Positions 38,105 to 47,100 of a stretch of DNA of 62,860 nt are shown in pieces; position 1 is the stretch's first letter, and each line of letters begins with the position of its first letter. The translations under genes were made by a program, and so were the position numbers. Source of the DNA: Allorhizocola rhizosphaerae (GTDB lineage: Bacteria; Actinomycetota; Actinomycetes; Mycobacteriales; Micromonosporaceae); the NCBI RefSeq assembly GCF_003426775.1, contig NZ_QJUG01000010.1, positions 1 through 62,860 of the forward strand. The letters run 5' to 3'. Under the pieces are notes generated by a model. The model was not told the origin of the DNA. It did no database searches and worked only from the letters and a program-made list of their open reading frames with translations.

Positions 38105-38973
38105 CCTCGCATCCCCCTTCGATATCGATCACGGTCGAGGGGTCCCCGACAGGATCATCGGAAAGTGTGGAGGAGTGCGCAGCTACCGCTGTAACCGTTA
38201 CAGTACCGCAAATCCAACCGTACCTTGCGTAGCCGATTCACTCACTTCCTTTGCCAACCACTTGGGAGAAGCTCCCTCAGCGTGGGTGAGGCGGTGGAGT
38301 CGAATTCTCAACTGCGAATGAACGATCCTGGACAGTCTGTCGTGAACGGACCAATGGATCACGTCCTGTAATGGTATGGGAGCGCGACGAGCCGGAGTCG
38401 GGGTGGCATGAGCCTGTTCTTAACCGCCTGTGGTCAGTGACGGTCGGATTTCGTTGTGGCGTGCGGCGTGCAGTCCGGCGGGCCGGTGTCCTGCCAACGC
38501 GTCCCATTGTCGATGGTGGACGGCCCGGACTCGTTGACCGTACTCAGCTGATGACTTGCCCACGCGTGGCAACCCCAGGTTGGGGGAGCAACCACTGCGA
38601 GCGGCGTAGTCAACGCGCTCCTCGTGCCCCTCGATCGGTTTGGAACGCGTCGGCGACACAGGCGCAGCATCCGAACCGGTACGACATGTGCATCGACCTT
38701 GGCGATCAGCGGACGGTGGGCGTCGCTGGTGATCACCGGCGGCCGACGTGCACGTTCCTCCGTGGGTGGCAGCGACCGCTCCCACACTCCCGACGCCTTC
38801 GGCGGATCCACGCCGGTTGGTGCTGATCAGTCGGGGGTGAGGTCCACTGTGGAGGCGGGGCGCGGTCGCAAATGGTGTGGTCCGTGCCAGCCGTATCCGC
38901 GACGACATCAGTAGCATGGATGCATGTCGATTTATGTACGAGGTGGGAGATGAGGGCACTAGGGGCGAAAACG
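38105..38973. other. Intergenic region, possible transposase debris
   Basis: About 870 bases with no supported gene. One leftward frame (38434-38811) contains SDAHRPLIAKVDAH preceded by VWERSLPPTEERARRPPVI, faintly like the catalytic block of IS256 transposases (SDAHxGL). It is too degraded to call. The lectin promoter should lie near its right end. Confidence 0.35.
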
Positions 38974-39651
38974 ATGATGAGGCGTTCTCCGCTCCGATCG
39001 ATCCAGGCGGCCGCAGTTGCCGCGGCTTTGGCCGTCAGCACATTGACGGGCAGTGCGGCTTTCGGCATGGGCGCCGCCGCGTTGGCACGGCCGGCCGGTG
39101 TGCTGATGGCAACCGATGCCGATGGGCGCGCCGTGCAGATCGGTAAGGCTGTGACCTCCGACGGCAGACCGCGGCTTGGCGTGCAAGTGACGAGCAACCT
39201 CGTGGCCGCGCACAGCGGCAGGTGCCTAGACGTGACCGGCGGCACAGATGCCACCGGCAACGGTGTGCCGGTACAGCAGTACGACTGCCTGGGCAGCGCC
39301 CAGACGAACCAGGTCTGGAGTTTTGAGAACGAGACCGTCGTCGGCGGCGACTACTACTACAACATCGTCGCGGCGCACAGCGGTAAATGTCTCGACGTGA
39401 CCGGTGGCAACGGCGCGACCGGTAACGGCGTGCCGGTACAGCAGTACGACTGCCTCGGTCCCGCCGCGGCCAATCAGCAGTGGCGGATGGTCGTCTTCAA
39501 GGTCAAGCTGCAGCTCGTCGCCCGGCACAGCGGTAAGTGTCTCGACGTGACCGGTGGCGACGGCGCGACCGGTAACGGCGTGTCGGTACAGCAGTACGAC
39601 TGCCTCGGCCTCAGTCAGTCCAACCAAATGTGGTACCGGTTCAGGCCGTGA
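38974..39651 (+). CDS. Secreted ricin-B-type (CBM13) lectin
   Basis: A 225-aa secreted protein. A signal peptide (MMRRSPLRSIQ ... ALAVSTLTGSAAFG) precedes a beta-trefoil built of three ~45-residue repeats, each with HSGKCLDVTGG, GNGVPVQQYDCLG and a QxW-like end (NQVW, NQQW, NQMW). Each repeat can bind a sugar; the shared D, Q and W residues are kept in all three. It has no catalytic domain, so it is a stand-alone lectin or lost its partner. Start: ATG 38974 follows AGGGGC; ATG 38950 is an alternative with GAGGTGGG. A terminator follows at 39661. Confidence 0.9.
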   Translation: MMRRSPLRSIQAAAVAAALAVSTLTGSAAFGMGAAALARPAGVLMATDADGRAVQIGKAVTSDGRPRLGVQVTSNLVAAHSGRCLDVTGGTDATGNGVPVQQYDCLGSAQTNQVWSFENETVVGGDYYYNIVAAHSGKCLDVTGGNGATGNGVPVQQYDCLGPAAANQQWRMVVFKVKLQLVARHSGKCLDVTGGDGATGNGVSVQQYDCLGLSQSNQMWYRFRP

Positions 39652-39660
39652 GCCATGCCG

Positions 39661-39690
39661 AGGTCTTTCCGGCCCGTGCCGGGAAGACCT
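39661..39690 (+). terminator. Terminator after the lectin gene
   Basis: Stem AGGTCTTTCCGGC pairs with GCCGGGAAGACCT around a CCGT loop with one G-T pair. It starts ten bases after the lectin stop and points to intrinsic termination. Confidence 0.65.
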
Positions 39691-39774
39691 TGACGTGCCT
39701 ATGTTTGTCTATAGATACCTGGCGGCGATTATGCGGTTGCGCCGGCCCAGGCTCTGCCATCGGGCTTGCGGCCG

Positions 39775-40398
39775 CTAGCTTCGGAGAATAGTGGTCAGTC
39801 CGTTGAGAACGATCGCCAGGCCCTGCCGGAACTCGTCGGCGGGCAATACGTCCTGCGCCGCCCTTGCGGTGCTGGCAAGATGCGGGAAGGTATCGGCGGG
39901 CAAGGCTGCCATGGCTTCCGTGCCTGCTGCAGCCAGGGACGCAAGATACTCCGCTTGAACCGCGCCGATGAGATAATTGACGAGGGTGCGCTGGGCAACC
40001 ACCCGCTCGCGGCCGGTGAACCCGGCGTCGGTGAGTGCGACGAGCATGGACTCCATCCACCGTAGGGACTTCGTCGCGGTGTGCCTGTGTGCCAGCAGCA
40101 GCGGTATCGCGTGCGGGTGAGCGCTGGCCGCGTCTCGCAGGCGCATCACCAGAAGCGTGACCCGGTCGGCCCAACAGGCAGCGAGGGGTACGTCGGCTTC
40201 CACCGGGTCGAGCACCAGCGCCACGACCAGCCGCTCCAGCTGTTCCCGCCCGGTCACGTACTTGTAGAGCGCCATCGTGCTCATGTCTAGCTGGGCAGCG
40301 ACCGTGCGCATGGAGAGCCCGGCCGTGCCCTCCCGGTCGAGGACTGTCAGCGCGGCGTGGGCGATCGCGGCGGGGGTGAGTGAGCGCGGTCGAGGCAC
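39775..40398 (-). CDS. TetR-family transcriptional repressor
   Basis: A 207-aa protein. The N-terminal HTH is clear: LTPAAIAHAALTVLDREG, LSMRTVAAQLDMSTMALYKYV (residues ~8-55). The C-terminal ligand-binding part is all-helical and of the TetR_C type. The GTG start at 40398 sits five bases from a strong palindromic operator, so it probably represses itself and the divergent esterase gene. The ligand may be the drug that the esterase acts on; this is inference. A longer frame to 40449 would read through the operator. Confidence 0.9.
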   Translation of the reverse strand: MPRPRSLTPAAIAHAALTVLDREGTAGLSMRTVAAQLDMSTMALYKYVTGREQLERLVVALVLDPVEADVPLAACWADRVTLLVMRLRDAASAHPHAIPLLLAHRHTATKSLRWMESMLVALTDAGFTGRERVVAQRTLVNYLIGAVQAEYLASLAAAGTEAMAALPADTFPHLASTARAAQDVLPADEFRQGLAIVLNGLTTILRS

Positions 40399-40402
40399 GC
40401 CC

Positions 40403-40425
40403 GTAAGCGTACCGTGTACTCTTAC
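40403..40425. promoter_or_regulatory. TetR-type operator between regulator and esterase
   Basis: A perfect 9+9 dyad with small interruptions: GTAAG-n-GTAC, a three-base centre, then GTAC-n-CTTAC. It lies between the divergent TetR and esterase genes, ending about 48 bases before the esterase start, as expected for a repressor site. Confidence 0.75.
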
Positions 40426-40473
40426 CAGCCGTAGGCGTACACCGCACACTTTCGCGACAGAGATGGGTGAGTC

Positions 40474-41745
40474 ATGACTCGGTCCGTGAACCTGACCGGT
40501 TGGATTCGTGAGAACGGACTGGCGCTGTCCTCACTGGACTTGGACGCTCCGTTGGAGGAGCTGGAGCCGGTGCGGCGGATGATTGGGGATGCCCGGGTGG
40601 TGGCGATCGGTGAGAGCTCCCACCATGTGCGTGAGTTCTTCCAGGTACGTCACCGACTGTTGCGGTTTCTCGTTGAGCGGTGCGGGTTCACGGTGTATGC
40701 GCTGGAGGCGCCGTTCAGCGAGGGGCGGGTTCTCGCCGACTGGCTGGAGGCAGGCCCCGGCGCGGTGGAGCGGGTGGCGGCTGAAGGCATCGCCATGTCG
40801 CTGGGCGACGCACCGGAGGTATACGAAGCCCTGACCTGGCTCCGTGCCCACAACCAGCGCCGGCCCGAGTCATCGGTGCGGTATGCCGGCGCCGACGTTC
40901 CCGGCTCATTGGGGTCGCCCTTGCCGGCCCTGGAGGAAGTATCGACCTATCTGCGCGATATCGACGGCGACGCGCTCGTGCCGCTGGGCCGCGCGCGGGC
41001 GGTGGTGGAGAAGTTCCACCAGGACCTGCCGTTCGCCACCATGATGGCGTACTCGGCGGTGAGTGAACCTGACCGGGAGACGCTGACCGCCGCCCTCAGT
41101 GAGCTGCTGGCGCGGATGGAGCGCCTGGCCAGCCGCCAACGCAACTTGGGTCGCGCTGCCGAACATGCGCTCGCCACCCACCACCTGCGGGGGGCGTGGT
41201 ACATCGACCAGTTGCACCGGTCGCAACTCACGGAGGGGATCGAGGTGGCATCCACCTTCCGCGACCTCTACATGGCCGAGACGGTACTGCGTCTGCTGGC
41301 CGAAACGCCCGGAAACCGGATCGTCTTCGCGGCGCACAACTGGCACATCCAGCGGGCACCGGCGCCACACGACAATGGCGCCGACCTGTTCCCAGCCGGA
41401 TATCACCTCGCCGCAGCCCTCGGCGACGACTATCGCGCCATCGGGGTGACCGCCGGACAAGGACAGACCGCTGTGTCCGATGTAGAGGCGCTGGTGCAGG
41501 GCGCCTTTCCGTTCCGGGAGGCACCGCTGCCGCCGCCCGAGGACGACTCGCTGGAATCGGCGTTTCCGCTGGACCGGATGTGCACGATCGCGGACCTCCG
41601 CGCCGCGTCCGCGACCGTGGCGGATGCGGCGACCTACCGACGGATGAGGATGGCAGACTACTTCCTCGACCAGTCCGCGTTCCACGCCTACGACGCCGTG
41701 GCGTTGGTCAGCGAAACCCATGGGAGTGACCGGACCCGCCAATGA
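40474..41745 (+). CDS. Erythromycin-esterase-family enzyme
   Basis: A 423-aa cytoplasmic enzyme of the Ere family, which opens the macrolactone ring of 14-membered macrolides. The family residues are in place: GESSHH with His50, Glu78 in ALEAPF, and His288/His291 in AAHNWH. EreC has catalytic His50 and Glu78 at the same positions, from what I recall of the literature. Members that act on macrolides are a minority, so actual resistance is not shown. GGGTGA precedes the ATG. A TetR regulator is divergent and an operator lies between, so expression is probably inducible. Nothing else related is in the window. Confidence 0.9.
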   Translation: MTRSVNLTGWIRENGLALSSLDLDAPLEELEPVRRMIGDARVVAIGESSHHVREFFQVRHRLLRFLVERCGFTVYALEAPFSEGRVLADWLEAGPGAVERVAAEGIAMSLGDAPEVYEALTWLRAHNQRRPESSVRYAGADVPGSLGSPLPALEEVSTYLRDIDGDALVPLGRARAVVEKFHQDLPFATMMAYSAVSEPDRETLTAALSELLARMERLASRQRNLGRAAEHALATHHLRGAWYIDQLHRSQLTEGIEVASTFRDLYMAETVLRLLAETPGNRIVFAAHNWHIQRAPAPHDNGADLFPAGYHLAAALGDDYRAIGVTAGQGQTAVSDVEALVQGAFPFREAPLPPPEDDSLESAFPLDRMCTIADLRAASATVADAATYRRMRMADYFLDQSAFHAYDAVALVSETHGSDRTRQ

Positions 41746-42241
41746 CACCGCCCACCGGGGACCCACAGGCAGCAACGCCGTGATCGCCACGTCCTTGCGA
41801 GCCGGCGTGCAGGGACTGCAGCTGGCGAAGTCGTCTGATGTCCGCCTGCGGCACGCGGACGCAAAGCCCCTTGACCTGCGCGCGGCCACGACACCCCACC
41901 ACCCGAGATAGCGGTACGCGGTCCACGAAGCTGGCAGTCGGGGCGGCTGGCCCGCCGCGCATCGCATGATCGGTCCGTACGCTGGCCGTCACAGGGACCA
42001 TGACATCGGTTCTTGGTTCGTCGGGCATCCCTCCGACGAGTACCGGACCCTGGTCACCGTACAAACTGGCGCCACAATGGAGCGAAATCAGGCTCGCCGG
42101 CCGTCGGGGCAAGCGCAACCGACCGCCTTGATTGGACCGCTCGAGAGGGGAATGCTCCGGGCGGGCGTGAGCTTGGCAACGTTGGTTCGGGCGACCGCCA
42201 TGTTCCGGGAACCCGGAAGCGATGCAGGTGCCCCGCTGTCG
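41746..42241. other. Intergenic region without a supported gene
   Basis: About 500 bases between the convergent esterase and SLATT genes. Short frames are present on both strands without ribosome binding sites or domain similarity, and I see no terminator of note. Confidence 0.4.
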
Positions 42242-42847
42242 TTATGACGGCCGTTGGGGCCACGACGCGTTGAGCTCAAACCCGCGCGGGCCGGCCAACT
42301 GGGCGCGCCTCACCTTGCGATGAACCTGCCACCGGGCTATCGACAGGTGCGGTTCGGCGGTTTGGTTCACCGCATGGTATCGCGCGGTCAGCTCTGAGAG
42401 CGCTTTCCGAGCTGCTGCCCGATCCAAATGTTCGAGATCGACTTGAAGTAGCTGACGTGCAACGTCACGTAACTCGATGTAGGCATTGGCGCTACCTGCC
42501 GCAGCCACCGCCCGTTCCTTGGCAGCCGCCACCGATGCTGCAGCTGCAAGTACGCCAGCCAACAGAGAGCCAACCCCAATCCATACCTTGCCAACCAAAT
42601 CGGCCAGCGCCGAAGCCCCAGTGGCCGCAGCCAACACGCTCGCCGCACCACTGGTCGCCCAGTTCACAACACGCCAGAGATGGTTCGAGGTGAACTGAAT
42701 CCGTCCCGACATTTGAGCCCACCACCAGATGCGATGGACCTCCTCCGCTATCGGCCGTAATTCATCAGAGAACCCGCCCAGAACGGCGTCAACGCCACCG
42801 GATCCGGGCTTGTCCCTGTCTACCGTCGATACAGCATTAGGCCCCAC
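42242..42847 (-). CDS. SLATT-domain two-helix membrane protein
   Basis: A 201-aa protein with two transmembrane helices (AASVLAAATGASALADLV and VWIGVGSLLAGVLAAAASVAAA) flanked by amphipathic helices, with an Arg-rich C-terminus. Helix order, the NHLWRVVN lead-in and the ELRDVARQLL tail fit SLATT proteins, predicted membrane effectors often encoded with nucleotide-signalling or TIR-type immunity genes. The GTG at 42847 is the only plausible start, with a weak ribosome binding site. A broken TIR gene lies divergently about 250 bases away. The gap 42848-43102 includes a perfect GCGTCGC-ttt-GCGACGC hairpin at 42945-42961. Confidence 0.75.
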   Translation of the reverse strand: MGPNAVSTVDRDKPGSGGVDAVLGGFSDELRPIAEEVHRIWWWAQMSGRIQFTSNHLWRVVNWATSGAASVLAAATGASALADLVGKVWIGVGSLLAGVLAAAASVAAAKERAVAAAGSANAYIELRDVARQLLQVDLEHLDRAAARKALSELTARYHAVNQTAEPHLSIARWQVHRKVRRAQLAGPRGFELNASWPQRPS

Positions 42848-43102
42848 GGCCGGATTTTAGGCCAACTCAGATCTGTCCGTCGACGTCCCAGTCGCAACTG
42901 GCGGACCATCCGATTAGGAACTCTGAGCGGGCACTCGATCGCGGGCGTCGCTTTGCGACGCGATCTTTATACGATGCTGTTCTGTTGGGGACCTCATACG
43001 AGACGCCATGTCGCCGGACCGATTAAATCTTCCAGTGATCATCTGTAACGTCCCCCTCCAAGAGGCCAGAAACTGGCCACTTGATGCCTGCCTCCTCGCC
43101 GA

Positions 43103-43445
43103 TCGATACAGCCCGGCGAGAACTATGCGGAGCAGATAGGGGTGGCGCTTAAGAGCTGCCATACGGTCCTGGTGCTCATCAGTCCCGAATGGGTAAAACG
43201 GCTCAAGCTGGCTGGCACCGATGAACCCGACTGGGTCCACACCGAGATCGCTCTTGCACTTGCCGTGCCGGCCCGAGTCATCCCGATCTTGCTGAGCCAC
43301 GCACCGGCTGCGTCCCGACTACCTGCCCAGCGACATCGCGCAGTTGGCCTACAAGCAGTATCTACGATTCGAGCATCGCAACGTCGACCGGGACATGGTT
43401 CAGATCGCTGAAACTGTGGCGCGCAGCGCAGCCCAAATCGATTAT
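43103..43445 (+). pseudogene. TIR-domain gene, truncated and frameshifted
   Basis: The frame reads SIQPGENYAEQIGVALKSC, VLVLISPEW, WVHTEIALALA and VIPILLSHAP, the middle and second half of a TIR domain. Near 43305 the frame shifts to PDYLPSDIAQLAYKQYLRFEH and DRDMVQIAETVARSA, the end of the domain. The N-terminal strand and the FISYxxxD motif are missing. Both losses indicate a dead gene. Bacterial TIR domains commonly consume NAD+ or signal in defence. Confidence 0.75.
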
Positions 43446-43549
43446 CCCGTCGGCTCATACCGGCGCCCCCGCCGTTCGGGTACAGGTACGGGATTTTCGC
43501 GGGCTGGCTACGGATGTGCCCACCGGCGGGCCGCGCCGACGATCGAGGC

Positions 43550-43960
43550 ATGAAAGAACCTGTGGTCGCCGTGCGTGCGGTCGCCGTCAGCAAACGGTAT
43601 GCGAAGGTGACGGCCCTCGACGACGTGTCGGTGGCGATCGGCGCCGGCCGATTCACCGCCGTGCTGGGCCCTTCGGGTTCTGGCAAGTCGACGCTTCTGC
43701 ATTGCCTTGCCTGACTCGACACCGTCGATAGCGGCACCTTGTACATCGAAGATGTCAACCTCTGCTCGCTCGACGATCGGCAGCTGACCCGGCTGCGGCG
43801 TGACCGGGTGGGTTTCGTGTTCCAGTCGTTCAACTTGGTGCCTACGCTGACCGCGGCCGAGAATGTGGTGCTGCCGTTGCGCCTGGCCGGGCGTGCACCC
43901 GACAGATCGTGGATGGAGCGCGTCATCGACGCGGTTCGCCTCGCAGATTCGACAAGGCGA
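43550..43960 (+). pseudogene. MacB/LolD-type ABC ATPase, broken
   Basis: Begins MKEPVVAVRAVAVSKRYAK with Walker A GPSGSGKST, then an in-frame TGA (43712) where GGA (Gly) is expected (HCLA-stop-LDTVDSG). It continues in the same frame through TLYIEDVNLCSL, VGFVFQSFNLVPTLTAAENV and LPLRLAGR before ending at about 43960. Signature LSGGQ and Walker B are missing. The stop and truncation make it non-functional. The 43961-44185 stretch has a short frame (AFLPAVAPGKLTDMSRK) without assignable similarity. Confidence 0.8.
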
Positions 43961-44185
43961 AAAGGCAGGCCTTCACGGCCTTTCTGCCAGCAGTGGCACC
44001 GGGGAAGCTGACCGATATGAGCCGCAAAGCAGCAGCCTGGCGCGCACGGATCAGCGGACCGATGTCTGGCGTTTCCGCAGCTCCGGATGCTTTCAAGGCA
44101 CTACGCTGAAGACAGGTCCGTCGTTGCCCTCCGTCCGCACGACCGGGTCTCGCGTCAAGAGTCGCAAGAGGGGGAGCGGCGGGTA

Positions 44186-47100
44186 ATGGAGTTCGATCCG
44201 ACGGGGTTAAGGCACTCGCTCGCTGTCGAAGTCTTCGACAGCGGCCGGGTCGGCGTCTTCGTTCGCACCGACAGCGGCCAGATCGAGCATTATTGGTCTT
44301 TTGAGGAGACCATGTTCGGCCCTGAGCGCCTCGGCGGCAGCTTCGACACCGACCCGAAGGTGGCCTTCTCGAACGTGGGTGGCGCCACGCGGCTGCATTT
44401 GATCGGGCTGTCCAAAGGCGAAATCGTCGACTGGAGCTGGACCGGGTCCAGTGCGATCGGATGGCTCGGCCCGCCCACCGTCGAGAGGCTACCCGGCCTG
44501 AGCCTCAACGAACCGCAACCCGTGCACACCGACAAGCTTGAGATCTTCGCTACCGGGGTCGAGGGGTACCTGCGTCATTGGACTCTGGAGGCGGACGGCT
44601 GGTCCGGCCCCCGGACGGTGGGCAAATCCCAGATCTCCTCCTCTCCCGCCGCGATCCAGCGTGCGCCCGGCATCCTGGACGTCTTCGCCGTCGACAACAG
44701 CGGCAAGCTGCTGCACTGGTCACGGGTCAACGGCACGTGGAAGCGAGAAGACCGCGGAGGCCAAAACCTCGTCGGAACACCGACGGTGGTTTCCAGCGGG
44801 CCCAAACGACTCGACGTCTTCGTGGTGCGCTCCGACGGCGTGCCGCTGCACTGGGGCTGGAACGGTATTCGCTGGTTCGATGCGGAGCAACGTCTGGGCA
44901 TGACGGCCGTCAAGCCTGACCTGCATCTGATCAGTTATGGCCCCGAACGGCTGACGTTGTTCGCCAGGACGGGCAACGGCGAAATCGTGGACTGGACCTT
45001 CCAGGCGCCCGACCGCTGGGCTGGACCCAATCGCTCCGGCGCCACCGGGCGCTTTGCTGCCTGGGGCCTCTCGGACGAGAAATACGAGGTCCTCACCCGC
45101 AGCCTCGACGGCAGCTTCAGTCTCGACCTGACCGTGAACGTTCCAGAGCACAGCATGGGCGAACCGTTCCACGGAGAAACGGAGTCCACATTTCTGTCGC
45201 TGGCCCCGCCCGAGCCGCCGCCGGCCACCATCACACCATTGCCTGCCGATCCCGATCTGCTGCTGGTCCGCCCGCGTGACCTGGTGCTGCTGGGGTTGCG
45301 CTTCACCGGCCTGGACGTGCGTCCGCCCCAGCCGGGGATGCCTGGCGAGCTTGCGGCCGGCGCCGAGGCGAGCCTGTCGGTCATGTTCCCGCCCCAGCAC
45401 GTCGCCGAGGAGACCAGCCGCGACACCGACATTCGTCCGCCCGGGGAGGATGGATTCAAGGTGTGGAGCGCCGCGCTGTCCGGGGCCAGCCGCGTCGTGG
45501 TGCGGGTGCCCTCCGGCGACCTGGTGACGTTGACCGTCAACGGCGTCCTCGAGGCGTTGCGCCGAGGGCGCGTTCGCCCCGGCGCCGGCATGCTGGAAGG
45601 CGCCACCGCGATCGAGATCCCGTACGGTTTGGTGCTCAGCCCGCACGGCGCGGACGGCTCCGAGGTCCGCTGCGTGCACCCGGCCGACGAGGCGGTCTCT
45701 CCGACCAAGACGGTGGGGCTGTGGCAGACGCGTATCGCGACTGAGGCGTCCACCGCGGGCTCACCGGCCGGCCTCGTCCTGCACGCCTTGGCGGCCGACT
45801 CCAATGACCCGTTCTTCACCCCGCCCCTGCGGGGAGGCGCTCGCGCCCGCATCCTGCTCGAGGAGCCCACCGCGCGGATCGACCGCCTCGCGCTGAGCGC
45901 CCTGGGCGGCACGCTGACCGCCTACGGCTCTTGGCCGGGGTTCACCTGGGAGCACGTCGCCGCGCTCGGCCGGGACCGGCGGGTCCGCGTGACGACAGAG
46001 GGCGTGCTCTATCCGTTCGGTCATCGAGCCGAGTTGGTCGAGATCACTGAGCGGATCTTCGAGTCGACTAGCGAGGGCGCTATCGCCCGACTGCGGACGA
46101 CCAGGACGCTGCGGATCACCCAGCGCGTCCGCCAGGAGCCTGACGACGACGCCGCGCTGCGGGCCGCCTTCCCGTTCGCCGAGGCCGAGATCGAGCGCAC
46201 GATGGTGGAAGGGCTCGACAATCCCGACTTCGGCAATGGCAAGAAGGAGATGCCGACGCCGGAGGCCACCGAGCTGCGAGCCAGGCAGGACGAGCTGCGT
46301 CAACGAGCCAAGGGCTTCTACGCGAGGCTCTACGGCGAGATGGGCCCGGCCGTAGGTGCACCGCCCACCGAGGACGTTGCCGCCGGGTTCACCGACGACG
46401 CGGACGAAATGCTCAACCTCGTCGAGACCCGCCGTGATGTCGCTCTGACCTACGTGAACCTGCTTGAGTCGATCCGCCGCCTGGACGACGCCCTGGATGC
46501 CCTGGCCTTTGGCGGTATCGTCGCGCTGGACGTCTTTTTCGTGCCCCATAAGGACAACAAGCCGGTCATGTTCCCGGTGCGCCTGGCGGGCCGCCTCGGC
46601 GATGTACACATCGAACTGCCGCTCGTGTTTGTCGCGGACATTGACTGGGCGGGCGGGCTGATTACCACGCCATTCCGGTCGCTGCACGACAGCGACATCG
46701 CCGAGCGGGTGGCCAAGGCGCATCAGGACGTCGGCGGTGACGTCGTGGATGTCGGCGGTGTTCAGATCGACCTCGTGCGCGCCGCTGAGCCACACCCGGC
46801 CGATGTGTGCGCGGTGCGCCGGCTGCACTTGGTCGGCGTCGGACGCGACGGGCTTTTCTGGCCTCGGCTGGGCGCGGTGCCCCAACCCGGTGAGGGTGAC
46901 GTCCCCGCCAAACAGCGCTGGGGCTTCGAAGCCGACCTGCCTGCCGTGCGAACGCTGCTCGGCGCGGACCGGCCACCGTTGACCCTCGCGTTGACCAAGG
47001 GCCTGCTGCAGTCGCTGCCCGATTTGGAGGTACCGTTCCAGGTCCCCGACACCTTTCCGAAGCTGGCCACCGAGTTCGCCAAGAATACGGCCCGCAGCGG

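Noticed and set aside
38434-38811. Possible IS256-type transposase block with SDAHRPL
   Set aside because: Only about 20 residues match faintly; without the rest of the catalytic core it cannot be supported.
39181-39648. Repeated DNA in the lectin gene as a possible repeat array
   Set aside because: It is the coding of three beta-trefoil repeats of one protein, not a separate nucleotide repeat such as a CRISPR.
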